From Chamaecyparis obtusa (taxonomy: Eukaryota > Streptophyta > Pinopsida > Cupressales > Cupressaceae), in assembly GCA_027943335.1 (NCBI GenBank), contig BSBK01001162.1, forward strand, positions 1,912,001 through 1,976,000: a stretch of 64,000 nt of DNA, written 5' to 3'. The position numbers and the translations under genes are program-made. Shown in pieces: positions 24,791-37,500 of the stretch. The first letter of the stretch is position 1; the number at the start of each line of letters is the position of its first letter. The notes beneath the pieces are model-generated. The model worked only from the letters and a program-made list of their open reading frames with translations. It did no database searches and was not told where the DNA came from.

Positions 24791-25330
24791 GATTTTACAG
24801 GTTTACACCTTATTCGAATCAGTCTACACTTCTAGAGGCTCTTGACACAAGTTGTTGAGGAACTTTTAGGTGTTGAGTCATTGACGGTCCCTGTCACCAT
24901 GAAAAATTAACTGTAAGTGACAAAGGATATGAGATTTATATGTTTGTGTTTTCCATTTTTGGTTGATAGAGATTTTATAGTTTACACCTTGTTCAGATTG
25001 CTCTGTAGCTCTAGAGGCTTTGGACACAAGTTAGTGAGTGATTATTTAGATGTTGAGTCATTGACGAACCCTGCTACTGTGAAAACTCAACTATAAGTGA
25101 CAAAGGATATGAGATTTATGTTTGTGCTTTCCATTTTTGGTTGTTAGAGATTTTTAAATTGTTACACCTTGTTTAGATCGGTATTTACTTCCAGAGACTC
25201 TTGAGACAAGTTGGTGAGGGATTATTCAAATGCTGAGTCACTGACGAACCTTGCTAGTGTGAAATTTTTTGTAAGAGTAGAGGTAGGAGATGACGTTAGA
25301 CCATTGACATGCTCTACATTTCTATCTAAC
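24791..25330. repeat. Three tandem copies of a unit of about 180 bp
   Basis: Units start near 24791, 24971 and 25149 with GATTTTA...TTTACACCTT and share CTTGACACAAGTTGTTGAGG-like and GTGACAAAGGATATGAGATT-like segments. The third unit diverges into other sequence after about 25262. Stops occur in all frames of the first two units, so it is probably non-coding. Confidence 0.85.
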
Positions 25331-25714
25331 GATAATTTTTTGCACTCTCGAGAGTTTAGGGACTTTGTCCTAAAAAACAACAGGGAGAAAATTTCCATAT
25401 GATCAGAGAAAGGTTGGCATTAGGGAATATGGAAGATAATGATGTTGATAGATTCATGGTTGAAGTTTTAGAGGAGGTTAATTATTTCATATCAAATATG
25501 ATCCCTGAGGAGGAAAGGAAATTTTGTAAGGAATAGTGGATCTTTGTTACTTGAAGGATGTGACCTCTCTTCTACAATTGTATTGGACACCATAAGAAGG
25601 GAATCTTTAGACTTTCCAACTTTACCAACTGAAGAGAAGGCTCAAGAGTTGTATTTTTCTTCATGTTATAACTCTCAATATGAGGCATTGGTAGTGTATG
25701 TAAGAAAACTAGCG
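25331..25714. other. Unassigned sequence with short open stretches
   Basis: The frame starting in the third tandem unit (25211-25402) and a second from about 25399 to 25536 (MIRERLALGNMEDND..., EEERKFCKE) look protein-like in composition but are short, broken by stops and matched to no family. Possibly a decayed gene or transposon fragment. Confidence 0.3.
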
Positions 25715-26996
25715 TGTTAGGAACATAAAGAAAGCTAAACATTCAACAAACAAGCATATCACAACATATGAGATTAGACAATGAAAGGAGTGAAAAACAC
25801 AATAAAAGGCCTAAGATTATTCAAACCTTCTTAAACCAAAGAAGAACTCCTTTGTTGAATGGATTTGTCCAAGATGGAGAGATGTGTGCTCAAAGATTCA
25901 TGCTTTAGCTTCAATGGTTTGGGAGGTTTTTGGCTCTATGAGGTTATGGTTGATGTTTTTGGCTCTCAAAATTTCATTATAAATTTGCATAGATGTGGAT
26001 AATTATGTAGGAAAAGAACCTTCAATTTATAGGCAAAGGGAAGGTCAAATGGACAGTCAAGATGCAAAGATGAGGAGTGACCATGGTGCATTTGAAGGTG
26101 ACCACATGGATTGTGCTTCTTCAAACTCAAATCCTTGTGAAAAGTGTCACAAGGAGAGAGCTTGTAAGGAGAGGTCAAATCCCTTGAGGAATGTGACTAT
26201 TTTGGGAAGAGCAATGGGGAGAAAAGGTGTAAGAGGGAGATGGAGTGTGTAAGAGATATGTAAGAGCATTTAAGGTTGACATGAGGTTTGGGGGTTGGGA
26301 GATGTGAGGATGTGATAAGAGAGTTGACATGGGTTTACTAATCTATTTGATTAGGATTGTGATAATGATTAAGGGGTGATTAGGAGTAAATTGGGATTTG
26401 ATTAGTGGGAAAGTTGGAGAATTAGGAGGATGTGATGGGAGGAGAGAGCATGTGTGTTTACTAATCTATTTGATTAGGATTGTGATAATGATTAAGGGGT
26501 GATTAAGAGTGGATTGGGATTTGATTAGTGGGAAAGTGGGAGAATTAGGAGGATGTGATGGGAGGAGAGAGCATGTGTGGAAGCTTAGATTATCTATTCA
26601 TGGGTTATTAGCTAATTAAGAGGGATTAGTATGTGTGAATGAGTTGGGTTAAGATCATGGGTCAAGGATAAAGTCAAGGGTTAGGTTGGGGTTAAAGTTA
26701 GGAGCCATGTACTCAAATGAATTAAATATATTATTTATTTCTAAGTGGGAGGAAAATGATTTATGCATTAATTAAAATAGACAAATATATTCATTTAAAT
26801 TAATAGAAGAAGGGGATTTAATTAATTAAATGGTTATGGGTTTCCATTAGATTAATTGGACTATAGATAATTAATTAAATTAATTTAGCTAGATGGATAA
26901 CATTAATCAATTAAATAGTGCATGATTATTTAATTAATAATATGAGTAAGATGACTAAATTTAGCTAAAATAATTAATCAAATTTAGGTGTCTACA
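25715..26996 (-). mobile_element. LTR of a Tat-like gypsy element, minus strand
   Basis: Read on the minus strand it starts TGTAGACACCTAAA at 26996, the same start as the LTRs at 45943 and 59639. It shares their organisation: AT-rich first half, a segment around GGATTGTGCTTC/TGTGACA-type sequence at 26100-26150 that matches LTR positions near 46760-46810, and a TATAAATTG promoter-like motif near 26030. The sequence just outside 26996 is a polypurine tract, so this is a 3' LTR. The lower end (TGTTAG at 25715) is a guess; the family ending GTCTACA was not found. The matching 5' LTR was not seen. Confidence 0.65.
26333..26578. repeat. 123-bp tandem duplication inside the minus-strand LTR
   Basis: GTTTACTAATCTATTTGATT begins at 26333 and again at 26456; each unit ends near GGAGAGAGCATGTGTG. 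The two units differ at only a few positions. Confidence 0.92.
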
Positions 26997-27010
26997 TTTT
27001 GCCACTCTTC
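26997..27010 (-). other. Polypurine tract next to the minus-strand LTR
   Basis: On the minus strand GAAGAGTGGCAAAA directly precedes TGTAGACACC. The complete gypsy element has AAAGAGGGGCAAAA in the same place. This is the plus-strand primer used in reverse transcription and fixes the orientation of the element. Confidence 0.75.
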
Positions 27011-29526
27011 GAGATGGTGTTACATAGTAGCATCATTTCAAAGAAAAGTAAAACATAGAGTTGTATTAGAAAGGTGCCCCATTCAATCAAAAGAGTAACT
27101 AGGAGGAAGGATTATGGGAGATAAGGATGATGATGCCCCCTCGAGAGGATATGCAAGTTGAAGGGAACATGGTTGTGCTCTCAAAATGGATGAGAGGATG
27201 CATGCATGATGAGTGAATAATAAGTGGATAGAGGGATATGAAGCTTGATCAAGAAACCTCCCAATGGGAGATGTCGCATAGTGAGAAATTAGTTTTATTT
27301 AGCAATATTGGAGACCTACCAAGGTTACTAGGAACTCAAGGCCTTTTCACCAACATTGCATAGGACTGACACAACAAATACACAAGAATTTCCCTAGCAT
27401 CACACATTAGCCCTAAAAGAGTCAAGGTGGATATCATACTGGGTAACCCACAAACAAATGAAATTTCCCAAGTACACCATGCAACCACGAAGGATCACAT
27501 GTTGAATAGGCAATGGTCACATCTAACTGACTTGAAAATAGAAAAGATCAAGACCTTTCTCCTAGTTTCATCATTTATAGCACAACATGATATAAAGGAT
27601 CATGGCGACCACGAGGAGGTAAAACGAGGGAGCCCAAAAGATAAACAAAGATCCAAAAGTACCAAAGAAATAAAAATTATCTCACATATCTTTTTCCGAG
27701 TATGATAGATGGTGATTGATTTGATTGGTCTGATATGAGGAAGGAAACATCCTGCAAAGACTGATGATGGATTGTACGACAAGAGATAGGCAAGAAACTT
27801 GAACCTCAGAAGGGGCTAGGGGATTATTGTTGAAACACTAGCTAGATAGGGACAAAGGTCGTGATGACACAAAGGATGACAGACACAAAGCATGAGACCT
27901 AAAGACACATATGTACAAATGATCCTAGGTGGAGACATTATTGACACTATGTACAAGATATTAGTTACAAGATGTACAAGGGCTTGGGGTGGTTGATGAA
28001 GGTGCAAAGAAATTCATGATAGCGCCCTAGTCAAGTTGAAAAGTCAAGATGGACTAATGGTGGATAGGGTGATGTGGGAATGATATATCCCGAAACAACA
28101 CAAGGATTGGGAAGGATTCATCCCTAAAGATGATTATTGGACCGTGATCAAGGCTAAGAACAAGAATAAGGATGTGATTAGATGAGTTGATTGATGCTTG
28201 ATTCTGGATAGCTAGTAGGATATGGATAGGATTTACATGTGATGGTATATGGATAAGAGCATGGAGATATGAATAGTTTACATTGGATTGCATGGGGGTA
28301 GCCTAGAACTAGATACCAATGAAAAGGGATGTATCAAGTGATAGACAGATGGAGGAGATGTTGGGGGATGTAGAGATGGAAGCGATAATAGACACATATT
28401 GATGGGTGGAAGGATTTGGATGAAGAAATGGAGGAAGATAAAGATTGGGAGATGAAAGGATTGTGGATGAGGAGACGGAACTAAAATAAGGATGGGGAGA
28501 TGGAAAAATAGATGTGATAGGATCTCCAATGAAAATGTCACCAAGGAATAAGATTCCCCCACTTAAGATAGTTCATACATGAGGAGGCATTAGAAGGGGT
28601 ACAATAGGATGGAAGATATGAAAACAAGAAGATGAGGGAGGTAGATGGAAGCTAGGATAATGGGTGGATGATCGAGGTGTATGAAATAATGGAGGGAGGT
28701 AAGGACTGGGAGATGAAAAGATGGATGACAAGTGGATTAGGGAGGTGGATAAAAGATAAGACTATGGGTGAATGAGGTAGGGAGATAGAGGATAATATGA
28801 TAGGTGGATGGAAATTATGATAGGAAAATGGATGCCAAAAGGTTCCCAAAAGCATGTATACATGGTGGCCTTTCTTTTGTTATCAATGTCCAAAGGAGGA
28901 TGGAGGAGCCTTGATAGGGCTAAGAAATGATAGGTATGAGAGGAAAATGAGATGGAGTGGGTGATGGATATGATCTTCTATAATAAATTTCCCCCAATTG
29001 TGGAGAGGAACTAGATGGAGGGATTACACATGACTCTTTCTTTCCAGGTTTTCATCATAGTACTTGTTCAAGGCGCATGTTCGCCAAGTTTTCACCATTG
29101 GATGAATGTTTTTCTTTTTTCTTCTCTTTTTTTGACATTTTTTTTTACTTTTATGAATTTTTGGATTGAGTTTATAGATGGGATGGTAATGAGGATATGG
29201 ACGGAAGAATAAAGGATCAAGTTCATTATCAAGGTAATATGAGCCCATTTGGAGTTTTCATTAGATGTTGGTACAACCTTATTTTGGATGAGTGGCTTAT
29301 GCAAAGGTATGGATAAGATAGTTTTGATGGAGGGTAAATGTAGGATAATGGATGTGGTGGGGGGAATGTTTGGATGGAATGATGGAGTAATTATAGGATA
29401 AGGGAACTCTAGGAATTTTGTATGCCCATTAGATGTCTAGTAGTTAAAACATGAAATAAAACTTAGACATATAACACTCTTATATTCCAGACTATTGCTT
29501 TACGACTTCTTAAAGTCTTATTTATT
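27011..29526. other. Non-coding interior, plus strand purine-rich (GGATGG-like)
   Basis: No supported gene. The plus strand is rich in GGATGG, GGAGG and AGATGG; the minus strand is accordingly C/T-rich, as is the 3' non-coding region of the complete gypsy element (58085-59624). It is probably the 3' interior of the element whose 3' LTR ends at 26996. ORFs on either strand here have only low-complexity composition. Confidence 0.5.
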
Positions 29527-29559
29527 TTGTCCTTCTTGTTGAATTTTTTAGGAAATATG

Positions 29560-32500
29560 GTCATTAAAACTAGATCTATTGTTAGAGGCCAAAGTGGATG
29601 CCATAGTAGAGGATGTGGAAGGAACAGACTTCCTAGCCCTCTTATGAGTCAAATAATTGAGGAGAACAGAGAAGAGGATGGTGGTGAACATCATGGTGAT
29701 TCAGGAGAAATCAATGCTATGAAAATTCTCCAGACTATTCTAGAATGTCTACATGCACAAGACAAGGTTGAAAAGGAAGTATCACACCATTCTAATAATG
29801 AGGAGAGACAAAGATCTAAAATTCCAAGATGAATGAACACTAACCTTTAACAGGGAGCTATAAAGGCCAATAAGATGAGAGACCTTCTCAGCTCATGACC
29901 TCCTCCTTTTAATGGTCTTGGCACTAGTTTTGAGGAAGAGGCTCATTGCATTAGATCGATGTTTTACCATGTAACAGTTTGTTACCAATGCTAGGGAAAG
30001 ATGTGTTGCTATGCACCTTGAAGGTTTTGCATCTTCTTGGTGGAAAATTGAAGAGCACAAAATGGGACTTACCATGGAGACTGTCACTTGGGAACTTTTT
30101 CTTGAGAAATTTGAGGAACACTTCTTATCTGATTAGTAGTAGTAAAATAACACATATGAGCTCCACAATCTACAACAAATATCTATGATTGTCAAGGATT
30201 AAAAGCGTCATTTCTTAGAGCTCAAGCCCTATGTAGGATTTAGTGATAAGTCACCACTTATGTTACAACATTTAATTAGGGGATTAATGGTTGCATCATA
30301 AGAGGGGATAAGGTTCTCAAACCTAAGACCCTCAAGGAAGTGGTTATTAAGGCTACTTTGGTGTCCAGACAATTTTTTCTCTAGGGCATGGTGGACAAGT
30401 AGGAGTTCAGACTAGTGTTCCTACACCTTCAGGCTATAGAGGGAATCAAAACCAAGGTGTAGGGAACTTTAGAAAACCTCCTCCCTACTTTTTTAGTTAG
30501 AATTAGAAGGGGATGAACCCTCCAGCACAGAACGGTGGTCCTCAATCTAAGAACTTCCATAACTTTCTATGGAACATGCACAATCAGTCCAATTAGCCTA
30601 CACAGAGCACACATTCAATTTCTAGTAGAGGGAGTTATCATTAGTCTAGTGTACCATCATTTGGGAGAGGTCATGGTAGGGGAAATGGTTTCTTCTCAGG
30701 TGGATAGTATGGTCACATTACAATGAATTTCCCTTAGCATGCATCACAGTTTTTAGGATAGACACCTGCAGTTACTGAGCCTACTATAGGGGATGTTGAC
30801 AGATCTTACAGAGTAGTTGCGACAATCGATCATCATCAAGCATAATATTAGGGTACTATGGTAGAAACTTCTGGTGCTACTAGAGGTATTTCTCTTTCTA
30901 TCTTATTTGATTTAGGAGCTACAAATTATTTTATATCTCCTTTTGTAGTAGAGAAATGTGGGCTATTAGCAGTAAAGAAAGACATTGATTGGAAAATAGA
31001 GTTAGCCTCTCAGGAAAGGATATCAACAAACTCTCTAGTGCATAAAAGTGAGTTGAACCTAGCTAAATTCATTACCTCATTTGATCTTCATGTGATTCCT
31101 TTGGGATCATATGATATTGTCCTTGGGATGGATTGGTTAGGTTCTCATGGAGCCCGCATTGATTGTAGAAAAAAGATAACAAAATGCAAGGATGATATTG
31201 GAAAGGATTGTGAGATAGTGGGAATTCAGCATCCTATATCTCTCCATATGATTTCCTCTATGAAACTCAAGCAAAACATGTGAAAGGAATGTTAGGTATT
31301 TTCTATAACTATGAATGAGTTTTATGAAGTAGAAATAGAGGAAAAGACTCTTGATCATCCCATACTTCAAGAATTGTCCAATGTCTTTCCTAATGAGATT
31401 CTAGGTATGCCACCAAAGCTTGACATATATTTTCACATTGATCTTGTTCCACGAGCACAACCTATATCTAGAGATCCTTACCAGATGACTACACAGGATT
31501 TGAGTGAGCTTAAGCTCCAATTAGAGGATCTTTTAGTAAAAGATAGTATCCATCCAAGTGTTTCACCATGAGGAGCACCTATACTCTTCATTAAGAAGAA
31601 AGATGGATCTTTATGCTTGTGCATCGACTATAGACAGTTGAACAAGGTAATGATCAAGAATAGGTACCCTTTTCCAAGGATTGATGATCTCTTTGATTAG
31701 ATAAAAGGGGTCAAGGTATTATCCAAGATTGATCTCAAGTCAGAATACCATCAGTTATGCATTCATGATGTAGATATTCGCAAAACTATATTTCACACTC
31801 TCTATGGACATTATGAGTTCACAGGAGTTCCTTCTAGTTTGACAAATTCTCCATCTATTTTCATGTGCCTGATGAATGGAGCATTTTGTTCTTACCTTGA
31901 TCATTTTCTTCTCGTCTTCTTGGATGATATATTGATATATTGTAAATCCATAGAGGATCATGAAGAATATCTACAACTCATTTTGTAGTATCTTTGTGAC
32001 AATCAGTTATATGCCAATGCAATGAAGTGTGAATTATTTCAATCTAAAGTTCAGTACTTGGGGCATGTAATCTTAGGTGAGGGTATTTCAGTAGATTCTT
32101 CCAAGATTAAGGCTATAGTGTATTGGCCAACCCCCACCAATGTATCTGAAATTCATAGCTTCATGGGCTTGGTAGGATACTATTGCAGGTTTGTTAAGGA
32201 CTTCTCTAGGGTTGCATATCAAATTAATTCTCTCCAAAGGAAAGGGAAGAAGTATGTTTTGACAAAGAAGTGTAAAGAGGCTTTTAAGAACCTCAAGAAG
32301 TGTTTGACTAGTGCACCTATCCTAGAATTACCCAACCCAACAGGTGATTTCATGTTGTTGCTTCTTTAGAAGGTCTAGGAGTGGTCCTTATACAGGAAGG
32401 ACGAGTGATTTCTTATAAATCTCAAAAACTCAAGGAGCATGAATTGAACTATCCTACAAATGATCTTGAGTTAGAAGAAGTAGTTCATGCATTAGTTTGA

Positions 32501-32690
32501 TGGAGAAATTTTCTATTCAGACATCGATTTGAGCTTCATAGTGATCATCACGGCTTACAATATATCTCTACCCAGCCTAATCTGAATACTAGGCACATGT
32601 GATGGATGGAGTTTCTTTATGATTATGACTTTAAGGTCAAGTACATCTTGTATATGCTAAATATGGGCCTATAACTTAGCCATACACTTC
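29560..32690 (+). pseudogene. Decayed Ty3/gypsy gag-pol (second, unrelated element)
   Basis: In order: a gag start (MVIKTRSIVRGQSG, 29560-29832) and degraded gag sequence to about 30700; an aspartic protease at 30858-31283 (FDLGATNYFIS in place of the usual D-S/T-G-A motif, then YDIVLGMDWLGSHGARIDC); and a reverse transcriptase at 31311-32369 with [20 protein letters not shown], a FLDDILIY active site and the HVILGEGISVDSSKIKAI region. An RNase H remnant follows in another frame (about 32370-32690, [20 protein letters not shown]). Stops near 31569, 31698 and 31986, among others, and a frameshift near 32369 break it. No integrase or LTRs were found. The motif set resembles chromovirus-type gypsy elements and is distinct from the Tat-type copy at 45943. 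Confidence 0.85.
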
Positions 32691-32699
32691 AACATAGTC

Positions 32700-33433
32700 A
32701 TTTCTCATCAGTCACATATCAGAATGAATATGAGGTTATTCATCTCACATGCCTGGATGATTTGACCTATTGCCTCCTATCTAGGTAGGGTTATGAATAG
32801 CTCTCAGAATTGAGAGTCCAACAACCATAGACTAGCACTAGAATGGAGGATTTAACTAGAAAGTAAAAATGCAATTACCCTAGAATGATAATATGTAATT
32901 AATGTAGAGATAATGAGCGATGAAATTAATCTAAGAATAATGGAAGTAAACTAGTTGAAAATGAAAAGCATGCTATTAATGTAGAAATGATATTAAGATA
33001 GAAATTAATGAAAGATTGAATGCAAATAATCTAAGATGATATTTCGACAGAGTTTCAATACTCAAAAGTTGCATCCTCCATGAATGAGAAATGAGAATTC
33101 TTTTATAGAATCCCAGAATCAATCAACGGTCGAGATTGAACGAGACAAATGGTGGGGATTAAAGAAGAGTCCAGTTCAGAATGGCAAGTTTCATGTAGAG
33201 AGACATCTAACTGTTTTCCTTTTGAGTGAGTGGAGCAATTAACTAATTTGTTGCACTTTTGAATTTCCAATTAACTCAAAGTTTCCTTTTCTGAACTGAA
33301 GAGAGGATTTTGGAGAGAATATTTGATTAAATAAATATAATATGACCTCATAAATGAACTTTCTCAATTATTTGAATAATTAAATTCAATTATGGAAATG
33401 AGGATAACTATTTAAAAACCAAATATTATTTAA
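32700..33433. other. No gene seen, left flank of the LINE insertion
   Basis: AT-rich sequence without recognised coding similarity. It is interrupted by the LINE at 33452 and continues to the right of it from 40532. Confidence 0.5.
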
Positions 33434-33451
33434 TTCCTTTTTATTTGTTTT
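33434..33451. repeat. 18-bp target-site duplication of the LINE (left copy)
   Basis: TTCCTTTTTATTTGTTTT at 33434-33451 is identical to 40514-40531. Long, variable duplications are the mark of target-primed reverse transcription. Confidence 0.9.
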
Positions 33452-34565
33452 TTGTTTTTTTTATCAGTAAACGGCCGAAGCCTTGATTTTATTTATTTAA
33501 AATTTATCTTTTTACATTTCCTCCATTCTTGTGGGCACTGGTAGGAAAGAACGAGGAAGAAAACCTCCAGTCTGGCCCAGGACGTTAGTCCAGAAATAAT
33601 TTATCAAATTCAGAGTTCCTAGAATAACAAAGCATAGGATAACAAAGCTCCACTTGATGGAGTCGAAGAGGGCATTCTCTTTTACATAAAAATTGATGGA
33701 GGCATACCTCCATGATAGTGAACCTATATCTTTATTATACTTTTGACTACAATGCTCTTTTAAGTAGAGCTAATGGGCATTCCCATTTTGTACCATATGT
33801 TTATGCAGATTGAGATTATTTATATCTTGCTCTTGTCTTTAGAGTTAATGATCCTTCCTTTACCTCTAACTGCGCTTTTTAAAGAATCATGTCATTTTTC
33901 TCTCAGTCCTACTCTTCAAGTATCTACCTTAGCTTTAATAAGTTCTTGAACCTCCTTTTCTTTATTTCTGCCTATTAGGTCTGTTATTCTTTTCCTGTAT
34001 TCTTGCAAAATTATGAAAACACCAGGCCATCTCTATTCTTCTATTTTACAATGAGTTAGTCTACTAAATAAAACATTATCATCTCAGTATAAGCACAATT
34101 ACATTAGTATGAAAATAAGCAATTTATGAGCACTTTTCCACACTATTTACATTAGATCAGGCACTTTTAACTACTATCTTGAGTATGAACACAAGCACTA
34201 TTTGGTCAAGATCACAAGATCACAAGAATACAACAAATATGGTCAAAGCATATAGAGTAATGAGCAAAAAGTTGCTACCAGTCTAAGAGTTATGGTGTAA
34301 TCAGAATTGTCTTCCCTCATCTTCACGATCACAAGAATTAAGCTTTTGATCTTATTAAATTTACAACTTCTATATTCAAAGCTAAATTTTGAGGAAATTT
34401 TTGCATAAATTAAAGGACTGGAGGACACCTTAATGTATATAAATATGCATTATATATGTATTTATAATTTAAATTTCACTCACATATGTATCTGTACTTG
34501 TTTACCTTTAAATTCATATATATTTTACATCTGGTCTCGAATTCCTATTTTGATATCTTTTTTCT

Positions 34566-37500
34566 TCACCTTCCGTGTTCTTCTTTCAGACTCTCATCAA
34601 ATTCTTCAATTTCTTGCCCGTCAGCTCCTAGGTTAGCTAACTTATCTGCATCTATATTACCCTCCTGATAGATGTGATTCACTGTATAATCTCCTATAAC
34701 TTCAAGAGTTTCCATTATTTGTTCAGTAGCACTATTTAGTTTCCAATTCGGCGTTCTACCCTGTCTTATTACATTTATTATAATAGATGAGTCTCCTTCT
34801 ATCACAATTCTTTTAAGCTTCCATTTTTTACACCATGCCAGACCTATTCTTATAGCTTCTATTTCAGCTTCATTATTTGTCTTTATTCCTATAGGTTTAG
34901 CTATCCTTCCTAAAAGCTTTCCTTCTGCATTATGTAGACATATACCTATTCCCGCCACCCCCGGGTTTCCCTTGGCTGCCCCATCAAAGTTCAGCTTAAT
35001 CCACCCTTGCTCCGATGGTTCCCACTTACAGTTTTCCCTTAATAAGGATTTATTGTCAGTGTTAGGACCAATCCAGGGAGGAACTTTCAGACCATACCAC
35101 TTTTTCCTCTGGTTGTTGTCTTCTAATGAGAATTCTATTCTTGATTGTCCTAGCATATTTCTATTATTTTTAATTTCTACTATATTAGCCTCTAATTTGT
35201 TTAAAAATCTCTCTATGTTCATCTTTTTATCTTGAAAAATTCTATGATTCCTTTCCTTCCATAATTCATAGATGAATAGGGATGGGATTATGTATCTCAT
35301 TTTACTATATAAGTCCTCTTTACAAGATCTTTGCCAAGAATTAAACACTTCTGTGATATCATTTTGAAGAGCAGTCTTCAGCTCTAATTTCTCTAGAACC
35401 CAAAGCCAACATTTATTAGCAAACTCACAGTTTAACAAGATATGATTTATCGTTTCACTATCCTTCTCACATAGAGCACACCTAGAAGGACCATGGTACC
35501 CTATTTTTTCAAACCATTCAGCAGTGAGAATCCTTTTCTGAAGAGCAGCCCATGAGAATAGACTTGCCTTAGGAAGACAGTTTCTATTCCAACATAGATC
35601 AATGGGAAGACTGGTGGAGGGGTTATCTATCCCTGATATAACTTTGAAACCTTCTTTCGAATTGTATACTCCACTCTTTGAGGCAGCCCATATGATTATG
35701 TCCTCCCCAGAGTGTGGATTGAAATTCCATTCTTGTAAAGCTTTGTTTAGTTTTTCCTGGAAATTAAGAGGAAGTCTGAATTCCTCTAGAGAATTCCATG
35801 CCCAGCTGCTTCCCTCACTATTATTAATTTGTGAAAAATAGTCTTTAACCCGCTCTCCCTTACTTTGTTTGATTAGTTCAATTAGCTGATCATTTCCAAG
35901 AATTTCACGAAGGGCAGGTTTTCCACCCCATGAGTCATCCCAAAATAAAGCCTTATCCCCGCTTTTCACATCCCAGGAAAGGGACTCTAGTACTATATCT
36001 TTACATTCTTTTATGAAGTTCCATATACGTGAACCCGTCAAATAATTATTAGAATGACATACACTTTCCTCATCTTCTCCTAGTAAGTATTTATATCTTA
36101 GAATTTTTACCCATTTTGCCTTTGGATTTTTAATCATTCTCCATACTAATTTCGCCCCCAAGGCCTTGTTTTGAAGCGTAAGGTCTTTAATTCCCAGACC
36201 TCCTTCTTCTTTAGGCTTGCAAATCTTATTCCAAGCAATTAATGCTAGTTTTGATTTTTCACCCGATCCCTACCAGAAAAAACTTCTTAATTTTTGCGCT
36301 ATCTCCTTATTGATACCTGTCGGTATTCTCATGCTCATCATCTAATAAATAGGAACAATAGAGAGGACTGACTTGATCATAACAGCCCTTCCTGCATTTG
36401 ATAAACATTTGCCTTTCCATTGATCTAGCTTCTTCGAAATATTTTGAATTGTATTTCCCCATAAGTGATTTGATTTGACCCCCTTATCCAGAGGTAAACC
36501 TAAATATTTACACGGAAAGAGGCCTTCTTTGAAGTTTAGTATACGTTTAATCTCATTCTTTCTTCTCTCTTGAGTATTGATGAAAAAAATTTCTGATTTT
36601 TCCTCATTTATACACTGTCCAGAAGCTTTAGCATAAATTCTTAAGATTTCTTTGAAAGCTTGAGCTTCTTCTAAAAGTGCCTTTCCAAAAAGGAGATTGT
36701 CATCCACATATTTTTGATGAGTAGTAGCCTCGACTCCCAAAGTAATCTTGATTCCTTTTACTTTATCCTCTTCTTGAAGTTTCTTAATAGCTCTCCCCAA
36801 AGCTTCTACCATAATAATGTACAAAAAGGGTGATAACGGGTCTCCCTGCCTCAGACCTTGAGAATAGTTAAAAAAGCCTTCAGGGGACCCATTCGCCATG
36901 ATTGAGAAGTGAGGGGTGGAGATGCATTCATAAATCATATTAATCCATTGTTTTGAGAATCCAAAAGCTTCCATACATTTACACAGAAATCTCCAATCCA
37001 CTTTATCATAAGCCTTACTAATGTCTAATTTAATCAACATACTCAGAACCTTATTATTTGTTACTGAATGTATAGCCTCATGAGCAATAATCACTCCATC
37101 CAGAATTGACCTATTAGGGACAAATCCTGTTTGTTCTTTTGATATAATTAACGGAAGAAGTTGTTTCATTCTGCCTGCCAAAGCTTTTGAGAAGATTTTA
37201 TACAGAGTGTTGCATAGGGAGATAGGTCTGTACTCGTTAAAGTTTTCTGCATTGACCTTTTTGGGAATAAGAGCAATGAATGTGTTATTTAGTTCTTTAA
37301 GAATATGTCCTAAGTTTCTCATTCCTTCTAGAGCATCAGTAATTTCCTTGCCCATAAATGACCAACACTTTTGGAAGAAAAATGTTGGGAATCCATCAGG
37401 ACCAGGGGATTTATCCGGGTTCATTTCTTTTAGAACCTTGAGTATTTCATCTTCCGTAAATGTGGCATTTAAGAAGTTATTCTAAAGCGGGGTTATTATA

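Noticed and set aside
28054..28855. His/Pro/Leu-rich minus-strand ORFs
   Set aside because: They are readings of the purine-rich GGATGG low-complexity strand, with no domain.
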